Positions 1-11,760 of a DNA stretch of 64,000 nucleotides are shown here, one piece after another (within the stretch, counting starts at the first letter, position 1; every line of letters begins with the position of its first letter). The stretch is from Cervus elaphus (taxonomy: Eukaryota > Chordata > Mammalia > Artiodactyla > Cervidae), in the NCBI RefSeq assembly GCF_910594005.1, contig NC_057832.1, positions 99,273,152 to 99,337,151 on the forward strand, in the 5' to 3' direction. The position numbers and the translations under genes are program-made. Below the pieces are notes generated by a model. It had not been told where the DNA came from and made no database searches. It was given only the letters and a program-made list of their open reading frames with translations.

Positions 1-970
1 GATCTCTAGTCTTTCCTGCTCTATTGTTTTCCTCTATTTCTTTGCACTGATCACTGAGGAAGGCTTTCTTATCTCTCCTTGCTCTTCTTTGGAACTCTGC
101 ATTCAAATGGGTATATCTTTCCTTTTCTTCTTTGCCTTTCACTTCTCTTCTTTTCACAGCTATTTGTAAGGCCTCCTCAGACAACCATTTTGCCTTTTTG
201 CATTTTTTTCTCTTGGGGATGGTCTTGATCCCTGCCTCCTGTACAATGTCATGAACATCTGTCCATAGTTCATCAGGCACTCTGTCTATCAGATCTAATC
301 CCTTGAATCTATTTGTCACTTCCACTGTATAATCCTAAGGGTTTTGATTTAGGTCATACTGAAATGGTCTAGTGGTTTTCCCTACTTTCTTTAAGTCTGA
401 GTTTGGCAATAAGGAGTTCACAATCTGAGTCACAGTCAGCTCCTGGTCTTGTTTTTGCTAGCTGTATAGTGCTTCTTCATCTTTGGCTGCAAAGAATATA
501 ATCAATCTGATTTTGGTATTGGCCATCTGGTGATGTCCATGTATAGAGTCTTCTTTTGTGTTGTTGGAAGAGGGTGATTGCTATGACCAGTGCATTCTTT
601 TGGCAAAACTCTATTAGCCTTTGCGCTGCTTCATTCTGTACTCCAAGACCAAATTTCTCTGTTACTCCAGGTATTTCTTGACTTCCTGCTTTTGCATTCC
701 AGTCCGTTATAATGAAAAGGACATCTTTTTTGGGTGTTAGTTCTAGAAGGTCTTGCAGGTCTTCATAGAACCATTCAACTTCAGCTTCTTCAGCATTACT
801 GGTTGGGGCATAGACTTGGATTACTGTGATATTGAATGGTTTGCCCTGGAAATGAATAGAGATCATTCTGTAGTTTTTGAGATTGCATCCAAGTACTGCA
901 TTTTGGACTCTTTTTTTGACTACTATGCTTACTCCATTTCTTCTAAGGAATTCTTGCCCACAGTAGTAGT
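1..970 (-). mobile_element. BovB (RTE) LINE, endonuclease region, 5'-truncated
   Basis: The minus strand encodes part of the BovB APE-type endonuclease (477-866), with the Tyr-Ala-Pro-Thr motif, an Asp-Trp-Asn-Ala version of the catalytic Asn block, and a Gln-Ile-Asp-Tyr-Ile-Leu motif near the end. The rest of the element toward its 3' end runs off the left edge of the window. BovB is a ruminant LINE known to have been gained horizontally. In-frame stops outside 477-866 make it inactive. Confidence 0.9.
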
Positions 971-2029
971 TATAACATAAATAAGAACTAGGAATGTAAT
1001 GTACAATATGATATTAAATATAATTAACACTGCTGTTAATGTTAATTATAATGTTATATATGAAAATTGTTAACAGAGTAAATCCTAAGAGTCCTCAACA
1101 CAAGGAAAACATATTTTTCCTGTTTCTTTAATTTTGCATTTATATGAGATGATGGGTGTTTATTAAACCTGCTTTGATCATCATTTCATGATTATGTAAG
1201 GCAAATTATTATGTTGTGCACCTTATACAGTGCTGTATGTCAGTTATATCTCAAGGGAAATGGAAGAAAATTATGGACAGGAAGATTGTACAGAAAAAAA
1301 ACAGGCTTAGGATGAATGTGCTAATTTTTTTTTTTTTGACATAAGACATCTACCCAATTCAAATACATTTCAGCAGACAGAAAATTCATTGGTCATGAAC
1401 TTTGAGAAAGGTCAAGCAATTAAATTATAGAAAGGCTAGGGTCATGGATCAACCTCAGAATGAGCTAGATCCAGAATTTCTAATAGCACTAGGGCTCTCT
1501 CTACAGTTCTTTTGTCATTTATTTTAGTAACATATCCAGATACACCATCCCTGGCAGCTCCCAAATTTTGCACTTGCTGTTCTAACACTAAGGAGGTGCT
1601 GCTCACATTTTCAGGCATCCATACCCCAAACAGCATCAAATCTACCACTTGCCCTAGCCTCTCACAACACATGCCAAGCCAGCCATGCACCCTAGATAAA
1701 AAGCTATTTTCTGAAAAGATATGTAAGAATTGACAGTGGTCACTGGGGATAAAGCTAGAGGAGAGAGACTGTTACCTTTTATTTCACAATTTTTATCATG
1801 TACTTCAATTACTTTTTTTTCAGATTTAAAATAAAACAATCCTCTAATGCTTAGAAGGGGAAAATACGTGTAGGAGAAAAGACGGGAAAGAAAATCTCTA
1901 AATGCTAGCATGTGATAGATGCATTAAGAGGATGGAGTCATGTAGGAATATTTCCTTTCTTTGATTGTTTTCCCCAAGTCTTTTATAAAATGATTATATT
2001 ATTTTACACCAAAGATGATCTTTAAAAAA
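971..2029 (+). other. Intergenic, AT-rich, no gene recognised
   Basis: A perfect 10-bp inverted repeat (1019-1028 with 1041-1050) is the only structure noted; 1200-1270 may be an old L1 3' scrap. Confidence 0.5.
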
Positions 2030-2205
2030 AAAACAGAACCACACAGGAAACTATATTCAATATCCTGTGATAAATCATAATGGAAAAGAATATGAAAAAT
2101 AACATATATATGTATAACTGAGTCACTTTGCTGTAATGAAGAAATTAACACAACATTGTAAGCCAACTATACTTCAATAAAATAGAAGAAAAACAACAAT
2201 AAAAA
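2030..2205 (+). mobile_element. L1 3' end
   Basis: Contains the typical artiodactyl L1 3' sequence (CTGAGTCACTTTGCTG, AACTATACTTCAATAAAA) followed by an A-rich tail. Confidence 0.75.
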
Positions 2206-4524
2206 ACCCTGCCCGAGAAAACCTGAAGAAACACTGAGATACTTTTGTAAATAATTAAATAACATCAATACATAGTCACCTCCCAAATTAGTCATTTCAG
2301 GGGAAACAAAATCTGGATTTCTATATTTCATTTCTGCCTGAAGCAAAGCTAACCCAGAGTCATTCTGTTCTTTCGGTGCTAGCGGTCATGACTATTGCTG
2401 GCTAGTGTGTGAGTCAGAGAACTGAAAGAAGAATCTTTTCCATAGCCTGTATTATCCCAAGACTAGTTCTGGGATAATAAACTAGGGGGAAGTGGTGAGG
2501 TTTTAGAAGCCTAGAGATGATGATAAAGCTTCTTTCATATAAAATAAGTGGGGTTTGGCTGCTCCAGTTTTATTGCTGGGCAAGGTCTGCATGGACCCAC
2601 CCAGGTGTGAGAGTCCACTCAACCACAGACACGGCTGTAGAGATTACCTTGGACAGCACGTGGCTGACAGATTTCCTTCAGCCTCAGCCCTAGTCTTCCC
2701 TCTTTCTCCTTCTTTCCGGTCACATCTCTTTTTGTATGGACCCCATAACTTTCTTCGCCACTAATCATTAGTGAGGTTAATCACTGATCTCTACGTTGTG
2801 ACCTAACAAATTTCTGTGGTGCTGCTCCTCTCCAGAGGGCTCACCATGGCTTTTACTGTGTTGTCCATCAAATCGTCAGCAGGAAACGGAGAGGACAAGA
2901 TGAGTGGACAGGAGAGGCCTGAAGTGACCACAGTTATAATCAGCGCATTTAGGCATGGACCTCGCAGTGCCAGGCAGGATGAATCAGCAATTGGAAGAGG
3001 GCTGGCTCTTTCCCATTTCTTTAGCTCCCGGACTCACCATCCAGGCTGTGGAAGTGAGAAAGGACAGTGGATAGAGTGGTATTGGTTTTCCCGTGGATCT
3101 CTGTGGTATTTTAGAATTCCAAACTTACAAGACACTTTTAACTTTTAATCTTCCTTATATTTGTTTATTTGCTTTATTACTTTCTCTTGGCCACCATATT
3201 TTATATGTCAGTGCAAACACCTTCACAGTTTGCCTATGTTTGTGTATTAACACCAATACAGGCCAGAAAAACTCAGAGTATCTGATCACTTAAGGTTGTC
3301 CCCCAGTTGGGTCTGATCCTTCTAAACCTTCCCCTCAAAGAATCAAGCTGACTTCCAAGTGGAGGAATCTGGCCATCTCCTGTTCGCAGGGACATTCTCA
3401 ACCTTGTTGTGGGGAGTGGGTGGGACCAGGGGAGTGGCAGAGTGTACTGGCCTAGAACCAAAACTCAAGAGTCCACAAACAACTGGGACAGAAGGTTGTT
3501 CCTTTGTAATGAAGAACTGGAAGCTCTGGCAGCTCAGCTGGTCTCCTGGGATTAATTCAAATTTGGTTTTACTTAATGGAATTATGGTCCCTTTCTCTGG
3601 TCTTGTTTTAAGGTCAGGCCATGGTGTCCTAGGATTAGGGAAGGGGGAGAATCTGTAATGGGCATAGGATTGGTGTGTGGAGGGGCACAGGGCAGACAAA
3701 TCTGAGAGGTTCCCAGGGGATGCCAAGGTTCCACATCCCAATATTAAGTCGTACAACCCATATAGAGCCAGGCGCATCTGAGGCTGGGCCAGGATTTAAG
3801 GAGAAAGACAGAAGATCCCAGAAACAACAAAATAACTTTGTGAAATACAGAGAGGCTGACAAATGCAATGTGGCAGATCTTGTTCTGGGTATTAAAATTG
3901 CAGGTCTTATTATGAATAGGATGACTCTGCTATCTCTGGGCAAGTCCTGATTGGCCAGGCTGCCCTCCAATAGCTGTGACCTCACAGGACCCAACCTCCT
4001 TTCGGTAACTGGAGGGACCAAAATGGCCCTTCCTTAAGGACAAAAGTATTTCCCATCATAGAACTGATTTTGGACCCTGAAAACAAGTTTGTTCCTTTAA
4101 TGGGAGTGTTTCTGCCAAATTGGATCCAATATCCCTGTTAAGACACAAATACATATTTGAAGCAGTGACAGGGAGTGGGTCAGTAATAAGCCTTAGCATC
4201 TATCAGGACATGAATTAGTTTAGGAACAAAGAAAAGTTTCCTGAGGACAAGATACAGATTGGGATGGTTAGGGGGTTTTGCTGTGTTTGTGGTGGTAGTA
4301 GTTGGTTGTTTTGTTTTATTGATGGGGAGGAGGCGACTTGAAGGAAGGCTCAGAGCCAAAACAGTGCTGATTAATGTAAGAGGCCTCTGATATATCATAG
4401 TCCTTGATCTCAAAGGAGACATCATTCAGGCACTAGGGAGATAGACCACTGACATTCTATTCTCTCAAAGTAAGTCATTGGAAAATGAGCCAGGATGAGC
4501 CAGGATATATTGGAAAGTAGAGTC
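2206..4524 (+). other. Intergenic unique sequence, no gene recognised
   Basis: Unusually free of interspersed repeats for this window, with short open frames on both strands but no recognisable protein, promoter or splice pattern. It could hold conserved noncoding elements. Confidence 0.5.
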
Positions 4525-5178
4525 CTACAGATCCCTGTCCTGTCGCTTCATGGCAGATAGAAGGGGGAAAAATGAAAGCAGTGACAGATTTTCTTTTCTT
4601 GGGCTCCAAAATCACTGCAGACAGTGACTGCAGACATTAAATTAAAAGATACTTACTCCTTGGAAGAAAAGCTATGACAAACACATTAGACAGCATATTA
4701 AACAACAGAGACAACACTTTGCCAACAAAGGTCCACATAGTCAAAGCTGTGGTCTTTCCGGTAGTCCTATGCGGATGTGAAAGTTGGACCATAAGGAAGG
4801 CTGAGCACTGAAGAACTGATACTTTTGAATTGTGGTGCTGGAAAAGACTCTTGAGAGTCCCTTGGATAGCAAGAAGATCAAACCAGTCAATCCTAAAGGA
4901 AATCAACTCTGAATATTCTTTGGAAGGACTGATGTTGAAGCTCCAATACTTTGGCCACCTGGATGCGAACAGCCAACTTACTGGAAAAGATCCTCATGCT
5001 GAGAAAGATTGAGGGCAAGAGGAGAAAGGGGCAACAGAGGATGAGATGGTTGGATGGCATCACTGACTCAGTGGACATGTTTGAGCAAACACCAGGAGAT
5101 ACTGAAGGAACAGGGAAGCCTGGTGTGCTGCAGAGAGTAGCAAAGAGTCGGACATGACTTAATGACTGAATAACAGTC
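4525..5178 (+). mobile_element. BovB LINE 3' fragment
   Basis: Matches the end of BovB ORF2 and its 3' tail, from the Phe-Leu-Gly-Ser-Lys region to the terminal GACTGAATAACAG. A stop follows the Arg-Lys-Ala-Glu-His segment (TGA near 4808), so it is dead. Left boundary approximate. Confidence 0.88.
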
Positions 5179-5774
5179 TTACAGAAGGGGTCTGTGGGGG
5201 TGAGGGATCCATTTACCTCCCCACTGGGCAGAGAGTTTGCTGGAGGAAAGGGTTGTTGAGAGAATGTTGAACTCCACAAGAAAAATTCTTGGGGTGGTCT
5301 GTGTTTGCTAAGTAGGGGGCCCACTACTCTGGCCTGCCAAGCCCTACACAGGCCATGCCTTCAGAAAAATGACAGGGTTCTCCTTCCCTCTGTTCTAAGA
5401 ACTATATGGACATTTGTGGCTCCACAGGCCACAGAGCTTTCTGATCAATCAGGAGGCCAGCACTTTGTGATAGGTGCTTATCCTTCATTTAACCAAATCA
5501 CCACCACCAACCAACCACTCCCCTCAGAGGCGGTCCTGAGGGAGGCTCTGGAGTCTCTGGAGAATCAGCCCTACTAGCTCTATGCCACACTGGGCCATAA
5601 GTCCTGGCACCCTGGATAGAGGCTCCCCTCTGCACACCCCAGAATAGCAGCTGACCTTATTAAAATGTGCCAACTTTCTTATAAATCAATCCCTTCAGAC
5701 TCTTCTATTCCCCAAGCCATATACACTCAGAGCCTTCAGGAAGTATCAAGGCCAACCTCCCCAGGAAGCCTCAA

Positions 5775-5910
5775 TGACACCATTTTACGAGGAAGAAAGG
5801 GAAGCCCAGAGAGATTAAGGGGCTTGTTTAAGTCACACAGCTACTTAGTGGCAGATATGGAGCTAGAACCCAGGTTTCAACACCCACTCAGTGCTCTTTC
5901 CTCTAGAATC
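5775..5910 (+). mobile_element. MIR SINE
   Basis: Recognisable MIR core (AAGTCACACAGCTA, GAGCTAGAACCCAGG). Confidence 0.85.
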
Positions 5911-6712
5911 TAGCCTCTGCCTTCTTGTTATGTTTGACATAAGAGAAAAGGATTATATCTGTGGCTCTCAGGAAAGCTTCACTCTTGGATTGAATTCTGA
6001 TTTTTCTCCTCTCAAGGCTCATTGAAAGCCACATACAAAATTTCTCTGCTGGATATGAGGGTTTTTTTTTTAATGAATCTGAAAGAAAAAAAATAGCAAA
6101 TCTGGTTTCCTAATGAGATAATGAATGCACGAGTACTTTGAAAAAGGTACAGCACTTCAATGCCTTTCAATATAAGGTATTATTATGCTCTTGAAAGAAA
6201 TGCATAGCCCTCACTAGTGTGGCGGGGGGGCTGGTAGAGATAGTGAATCATAGACTGTTTTCTCCAGAAAGCTGACTCATTTCTTGGTTGTCCCAAACTC
6301 AGAGAGTCAGACATCTTGGGGTTATTTCCCACCTCAGTAAGGAATTGGTGGTGGGTTTTTTTCCTGGGGCCCAGCAACTGCAGGAAAAGCTGCCCCAGTA
6401 CAGGCGTGAGTCATTTGCCTCTCACTGCCCAGGCCAGCTTTGGTTACTGCAGTTAACAGTGGTTAGCTGTTAGCATAATCAGCCTTCAGGATCCACCTTT
6501 TAAACAGCCCTGCTGTGCTTCTCTCTGCTGGAGCTGCTGAAAGGAGGTCATCAGGCAATTGTGCAAAGTCAATGTCTAAGCTATAAAGACAGGCATCCTA
6601 GATCTGGCTACATCATAGGGATCTTGCATACGGGATGGATTCCTAAGAAAAGGTGAATATTGATAATATCTGCAACACACAACAGGGTGGAATATCGGGC
6701 CACTCAGTCCTT

Positions 6713-7040
6713 GTCTTAGCCTGTTCGGCTGCTATAACAAACTACCACAGACTGGATAGCTTATAAACAACAGAAATTTCTTTCTTACAGGTGAAACCAA
6801 GGTCAGGGAAGCTAACAGATTTGGCGTCCGGTGAGAATCTGCTTCCAGGTTCAGAGAAAAGGCTGTCTTCTCCCTGTTTCCTCATATGGCTGAAGCAAAG
6901 GGCTTAGCTCTCTGGGTGGTACCAGCCTCATGACCTAATCACCTCACAAAGACGCCATCTCCTAATACCATTGCACTAGGCATTAGGTTTCAACATATGA
7001 ACTGGGATGGGGGGGCACAAATATTCATTCTAAAGCAATT
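6713..7040 (-). mobile_element. MLT1-type LTR (ERVL-MaLR)
   Basis: Reverse-strand MaLR LTR: opens with CTGCTATAACAAACTACC and ends with the CAACATATGAACTGGG block of these LTRs. No internal retroviral sequence adjoins. Confidence 0.8.
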
Positions 7041-8279
7041 CTTTTTCAATTGCAAGCTATTGGAAATCCATTTCGACCTGACTTAAGCAAAACCAATTTA
7101 TTGGCTCACATAACTGAAAAGTCTAAGGAGAGGCCTAATTTCAGGCACTATTGGATATGGGAACTCAAACAGGGTTACCAAGACTTAGTTTCACCCCATC
7201 TCTCAGTCCTGCCTCTCCTCGATGTTAACTTCAATCCGTGCGTGGCACTCAGTAGTGACCTATAATGCTAGTGGCCCTAGCAAAAAAGAGAGGAAATCTC
7301 TTTCAGTCATATTCCTCTCCTTTACCACATTCATTCTGAACTTGAATCACTCCCATCCATGTGTTCTGACTGGCCAGAACAGAGTCATATGCTCAACTCC
7401 AGGCCCCAAGAGTAGATGTCCCCCTTAGATACTTAGCCTGAGAGAGAAGGTAGGGTAATTTCCCAAAGGGAATCTAGAATACTGGTTCCAGCAGGGGGAA
7501 TGGATGCTGGGCTTGGAAAAATAATGGACAGGGATTTAGTTCTACTCATACAAGCGTTTGAAACATTTTCTCTCCTCAAATCAGCTGTGGTCAAATTTCA
7601 AAATTCCAGAGATTCTGTCTGAGCTTGATCATACTTTGATTTCTGGATGGTTGAATAGGCGGTATACAGAATAAATGTTTTCCAAAATGTATGACATCTA
7701 TGGTATGAAGTGTAGATATTGGGCTGAGTGTCCTTCCCAGGAATATTTGCTTTTAATAAGTGAATAAACACCTTAATTTAAAGCAGGATGAGATTATGAT
7801 TGGATTAGAGAGCAGTGGGGATTTCAGGCAAATTGGTGAGAGTGAGAAGCAAAGGAAAGGACTCTCTCAACTGACACAGTAATGAGCAGTGCTCTATCCT
7901 TATACCACAGTAAGGCTGCTTCTGATAGGAAATGTCCCTTTCCCCTGGTTTGCAGCTCACAGCTCAGTTCCAACTCCAGAATCACTATGCCTCCCTCAAA
8001 GTCACCCCTGGGTCGACCAGTTACCTGCATAGCCAGACCCTCTTCTACAGACAAAGGCTAGCTCCCTCTGATGTGCTGGTAAGGTTCTCCTGACCTCCCC
8101 CTGACCCAAATCCAGAGCTCCTGTTCTGACCTCTCACACCTACTTTAGCTCTAGGTTAAGATACCCTATAGACAATATCTCCAAGGTCTCCAGGGATCCA
8201 GATTCCAAACCTTATTTGTTCCTTGCTCACACAACCTGCAATCTTCAGCCCATCTTTTGAAACCCTCATAATCAGCCCT
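7041..8279 (+). other. Intergenic, no gene recognised
   Basis: Unique-looking sequence; nothing assignable. Confidence 0.5.
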
Positions 8280-8502
8280 GGGACTTTCCCAGTGGCTAGT
8301 GGTAAAGAATCTGCCTGCAGTACAGGAGATGCAGGAGACACCAGTTTGATCCCTGGGTCAAGAAGATCCCCTGAAGGAGGATATGGCAACCTACTCCAGT
8401 ATTCTTGCCTGGAGAATCCCATGGACAGAGGAACCTGGCGGGCTACAGTCCATGGGATCTCAAAGCGTCGAACATGACTGTACTGACTTAGCACCACACA
8501 CA
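8280..8502 (+). mobile_element. Bov-tA SINE
   Basis: tRNA-Glu-like head with AAAGAATCTGCCTGC and a B-box-like GTTTGATCCCTG, then the BovA body ending in GAACATGACTG. Confidence 0.9.
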
Positions 8503-8918
8503 TATACTCAGTCCCAAACTTATTTCTTGCTATTCCTCGATAAAATTTGTTCTGGTTTTTAAGGTTTCCCTAGTTCTCTGGGTCTTCCTTTCTCCAAAGG
8601 CACACACAATCTCACCTCTTCACCTTAGCCTGGAGGCTCCTCCCTGCTGCCTCACTGAGTTCTACGTTGTCTCTCCTTCATCCTCTGTAATCTAGAAGGA
8701 TGACTGTCAGTGGAAGTTGAGTACAACTGGAATTTTTCACTGGATTCTAACAGACCTCGGTGCTTTTGATTTCTTGAGTGAGCACAAAAGAACTTGAGAC
8801 TTCTCCATTCATTGGCTGGTTTACAGTCCTGCTTCAGAAAGAACTCCAAAGTCTCCCAGGATCTTTTGCCAATTCACATGTTCATTGGGATCATCTTTTT
8901 GTCATTCCTACAACATGT

Positions 8919-9139
8919 TGTTTCCCTGGTAGCTCAGATGGTAAAGAATCTGCCTGCAACACAGGAGACCCTGGTTCGATCCCCAGGTTGGGAAGATGCC
9001 CTGGACGTGGGCATGGCAACCCACCCCAGTATTCTTTTTTTTTTTTTTTTTTTTCCCACTTCACTATTCTTGTCTAGAGAATTCCAAGGACAGACATAGG
9101 GTCACAAAGAGTTGGACATGACTGAGCGGCTAACACAAT
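8919..9139 (+). mobile_element. Bov-tA SINE split by a T-rich insertion
   Basis: Standard Bov-tA interrupted at 9037-9064 by a poly-T run plus CCCACTTCAC, with TATTCTT on both sides (9030-9036 and 9065-9071). Confidence 0.88.
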
Positions 9140-9467
9140 ACGTTAGATTTTTAGTTTCCCCTACATGTTCCTGACCTGTGAACCTTGCTTCTATCCCGTT
9201 ATTGACATGCCTCTAACTCTGAATCATTTTTTGTTGACTACTCATTGGCTGTATTACTCCAGCAGCACAAATTCTCTCCTTCACTTTGTCTCTGTTTCTC
9301 TCTCCAATGACTAGAGAGGAAGTACAGTTTTTGAAGCTGACTGAATATATACTTAGGAATGGTGAAGACCGTGGCTGATTGGAGAGGGTAAGCCCAAGCT
9401 AAAGGCATTCAAATTAAAAAAAAAAAAAATTAAGACACTGTGGGACAAAGAAAACTCACCTATTTTC

Positions 9468-10229
9468 TTTTTTTTTTTCTGATCTTTTTCTTTTTTCTTT
9501 TTTTTCCATTTATTTTTATTAGTTGGAGGCTAATTATTTTACAATATTGTAGTGGTTTTTGTCATACATTGACATGAATCAGCCATGGATTTACATGTGT
9601 TCCCCATCCCAATCCCCCCTCCCACCTCCCTCTCCACCCTATCCCTCTGGGTCTTCCCAGTGTACCAGGCCTGAGCACTTGTCTCATGCTGGGCTGGTGA
9701 TCTGTTTCACCCTAGATAATATACATGTTTCGATGCTGTTCTCTTGAAATATCCCACGCTCGCCTTCTCCCACAGAGTCCAAAAGTCTGTTCTGTACATC
9801 TGTGTCTCTTTTTCTGTTTTGCATATAGGGTTATCGTTACCATCTTTCTCCCATCCAAGTACTAACCAGGCCCGACCCTGCTTAGCTTCCGAGATCAGAC
9901 GAGATCGGGCACGTTCAGGGTGGTATGGCCGTAGACGTTACCATCTTTCTAAATTCCATATATATGTGTTAGTATACTGTATTGGTCTTTATCTTTCTGG
10001 CTTACTTCACTCTGTATAATGGGCTCCAGTTTCATCCATCTCATTAGAACTGATTCAAATGAACTCTTTTTAATGGCTGAGTAATATTCCATGGTGTATA
10101 TGTACCACAGTTTCCTTATCCATTCGTCTGCTGATGGGCATCTAGGTTGCTTCCATGTCCTGGCTATTATAAACAGTGCTGCGATGAACATTGGGGTGCA
10201 CGTTTCTCTTTCAGATCTGGTTTCCACGG
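9468..10229 (-). mobile_element. 5'-truncated L1 with target-site duplication, host of a 5S insertion
   Basis: Minus-strand L1 3' end starting with a T-rich tail and reading back into ORF2's C-terminus (9949-10227 minus, with the Met-Glu-Tyr-Tyr-Ser-Ala motif). A 16-bp duplication AAACTCACCTATTTTC at 9452-9467 and 10230-10245 defines its edges. It is interrupted by a 5S rRNA retrocopy at 9850-9936. Confidence 0.92.
9850..9936 (-). pseudogene. 5S rRNA retropseudogene, 3'-truncated, tailless
   Basis: On the minus strand the 87 bases match 5S rRNA from its first nucleotide (GTCTACGGCCATACC...) to about position 87 of 121, with one difference from the human-type sequence I know (AACGTGCC for AACGCGCC). 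Box A and the intermediate element are present; box C is cut. There is no A-tail. A perfect 14-bp duplication, GTTACCATCTTTCT at 9836-9849 and 9937-9950, flanks it. This fits the tailless retropseudogene class made by L1 machinery. Confidence 0.93.
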
Positions 10230-10608
10230 AAACTCACCTATTTTCCAAAGAAGCTAATGTGCAAACCACTGTTTAGACTTGCCTGGAAGTTTTTCTGTTT
10301 TGCAGGACTCTTCCTGAGCAGGGCATTTCCTTCTCATCTGGTGGAGTTAGAACATACCGTTTAGACCTTTCATGGGAAATGGCAGTTGTTGTAAATGGAG
10401 ACTGAGGAGGGGGTTGATACAAATCTTAGAATATAATTTCTTTACCACTTTTCATTATCATTACATTAGTAATCATGAGTGAGCTGTATGAAGACTTCAG
10501 TACATCCTGGAAACAATACTACTTATTTAATATCAGCCTCCTTTCCCTTCCTTATAATCAAGGACCCAGACAGTTCCAAGTCACTGCTTCTTCAGACAGT
10601 TTTTCTGT

Positions 10609-10840
10609 AAGAGGCAGTAAGGTTCAATGGTTATGAGCATAGTTCCAGAGAGAGTCTAGGTGGGTTTAAACCCAGACTCTACGGTTTCCTGGCTGTGTCT
10701 GTGCCTATAACCTTGGACAAGTTAGGCAACTTCTTTCGGCTTCAGTTTCTTCATTTGTGAAATAAAGACAATAGCACCTATTTCATGTCATCAATGAAAG
10801 GGCTAACTGAGTTAATATTTATAAAACATAAAGTATATGG
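10609..10840 (+). mobile_element. MIR SINE
   Basis: Nearly full MIR, including GGACAAGTTAGGCAACTTC and CAGTTTCTTCATTTGTGAAA. Confidence 0.85.
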
Positions 10841-11028
10841 AAAATCGAGAAACAGGAGAGATTCATTTTTAAACAATATATTAACTTTTCAAATAACATC
10901 ATCAATATCTTTTCTTCAACTCTTGGACAACCCCAATTTAAAGCAATATGTTTAATTAGTCTATAAAAATACAGTATGCTAAAGTGTGTCTAAAAATTCT
11001 AGAAATATAAGGAAAATTATATACAAAG

Positions 11029-11143
11029 TACCCTGGAGTGGGTTATCATGCCCTCCTCCAGGGGGTCTTCCCAACCCAGGGATTGAACCCAGGTCTCCTG
11101 CATTGTAGGCAGATTCTTTATCATCTGAGCCACCAGAGAAGCC
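11029..11143 (-). mobile_element. Bov-tA SINE, partial
   Basis: Reverse-strand SINE head and mid body, followed at once by a (GT)n run. Confidence 0.85.
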
Positions 11144-11172
11144 CGTGTGTGTGTGTGTGTGTGTGTGTGTGT
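11144..11172 (+). repeat. (GT)n microsatellite
   Basis: Fourteen uninterrupted GT units at the head end of a reverse Bov-tA. Confidence 0.95.
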
Positions 11173-11179
11173 TTAATAG

Positions 11180-11760
11180 GCACGACTGTTGTTGAGCAAC
11201 CATTAGTGGTCCCTCTCAGCCATTGGTTGGCATCACAGTAGGCCCTTCCCCCAAGAAAGCAACACTTAGTCAGCGATTGTTAGGGCTTCCCTGGTGGCTC
11301 AGACAGTAAAGCGTCTGTCTGCAATGCAGGAGACCTGGGTTCGATCCCTGGGTTGGGAAGATCCCCTGGAGAAGGAAATGGCAACCCACTGCAGTACTCT
11401 TGCCTGGAAAATCCCATGGACAGAGGAGCCTGGTAGGCTATAGTCTATGGGGTCGCAAAGAGTCGGACATGACTGAGCGACTTCACTTACTTACTTAGTG
11501 AGCAACTGATGGTGAGCAACTGTCAGCAGTACTGCTCAGCCATTGGTTGGCATCCTACTGGGCCCTCCCCCTTCCCCTTCCTCTGTATAAAAGGACACTG
11601 AATTTGGACTGAGGGAGTAATTTTTTTTGAAACATTAGTCTGCCATCTTCTTGGTCTGTTAGCTTTCTGATGAAAGTCATCATTCCTTGCTCCAACAACT
11701 TGTCTCCCAATTTATTGGCTTGTCATGAGACAAACAGAGCAAGCTTGGGCTTGGTAACAT
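11180..11760 (+). mobile_element. Probable solo retroviral LTR, split by a Bov-tA
   Basis: A 20-bp word CTCAGCCATTGGTTGGCATC occurs at 11215-11234 and 11535-11554, as in duplicated U3 enhancers, each with an inverted CCAAT box. TATAAAAG lies at 11586-11593. The block ends in GGCTTGGTAACA at about 11760. A Bov-tA at 11283-11497 separates the two copies. No gag, pol or env sequence adjoins. Left edge is uncertain. Confidence 0.6.
11283..11497 (+). mobile_element. Bov-tA SINE inside the LTR
   Basis: Close to consensus over its full length, from GGGCTTCCCTGGTGGCTCAG to GACATGACTGAGCGAC, and younger than the LTR it interrupts. Confidence 0.92.

Noticed and set aside
8300..8360. tRNA-like A and B box sequences in SINE heads
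   Set aside because: They are parts of tRNA-Glu-derived SINEs and cannot fold to a complete tRNA.
9850..9936. A working 5S rRNA gene
   Set aside because: It lacks the last third, including most of box C and the terminator, and has retroposition duplications.
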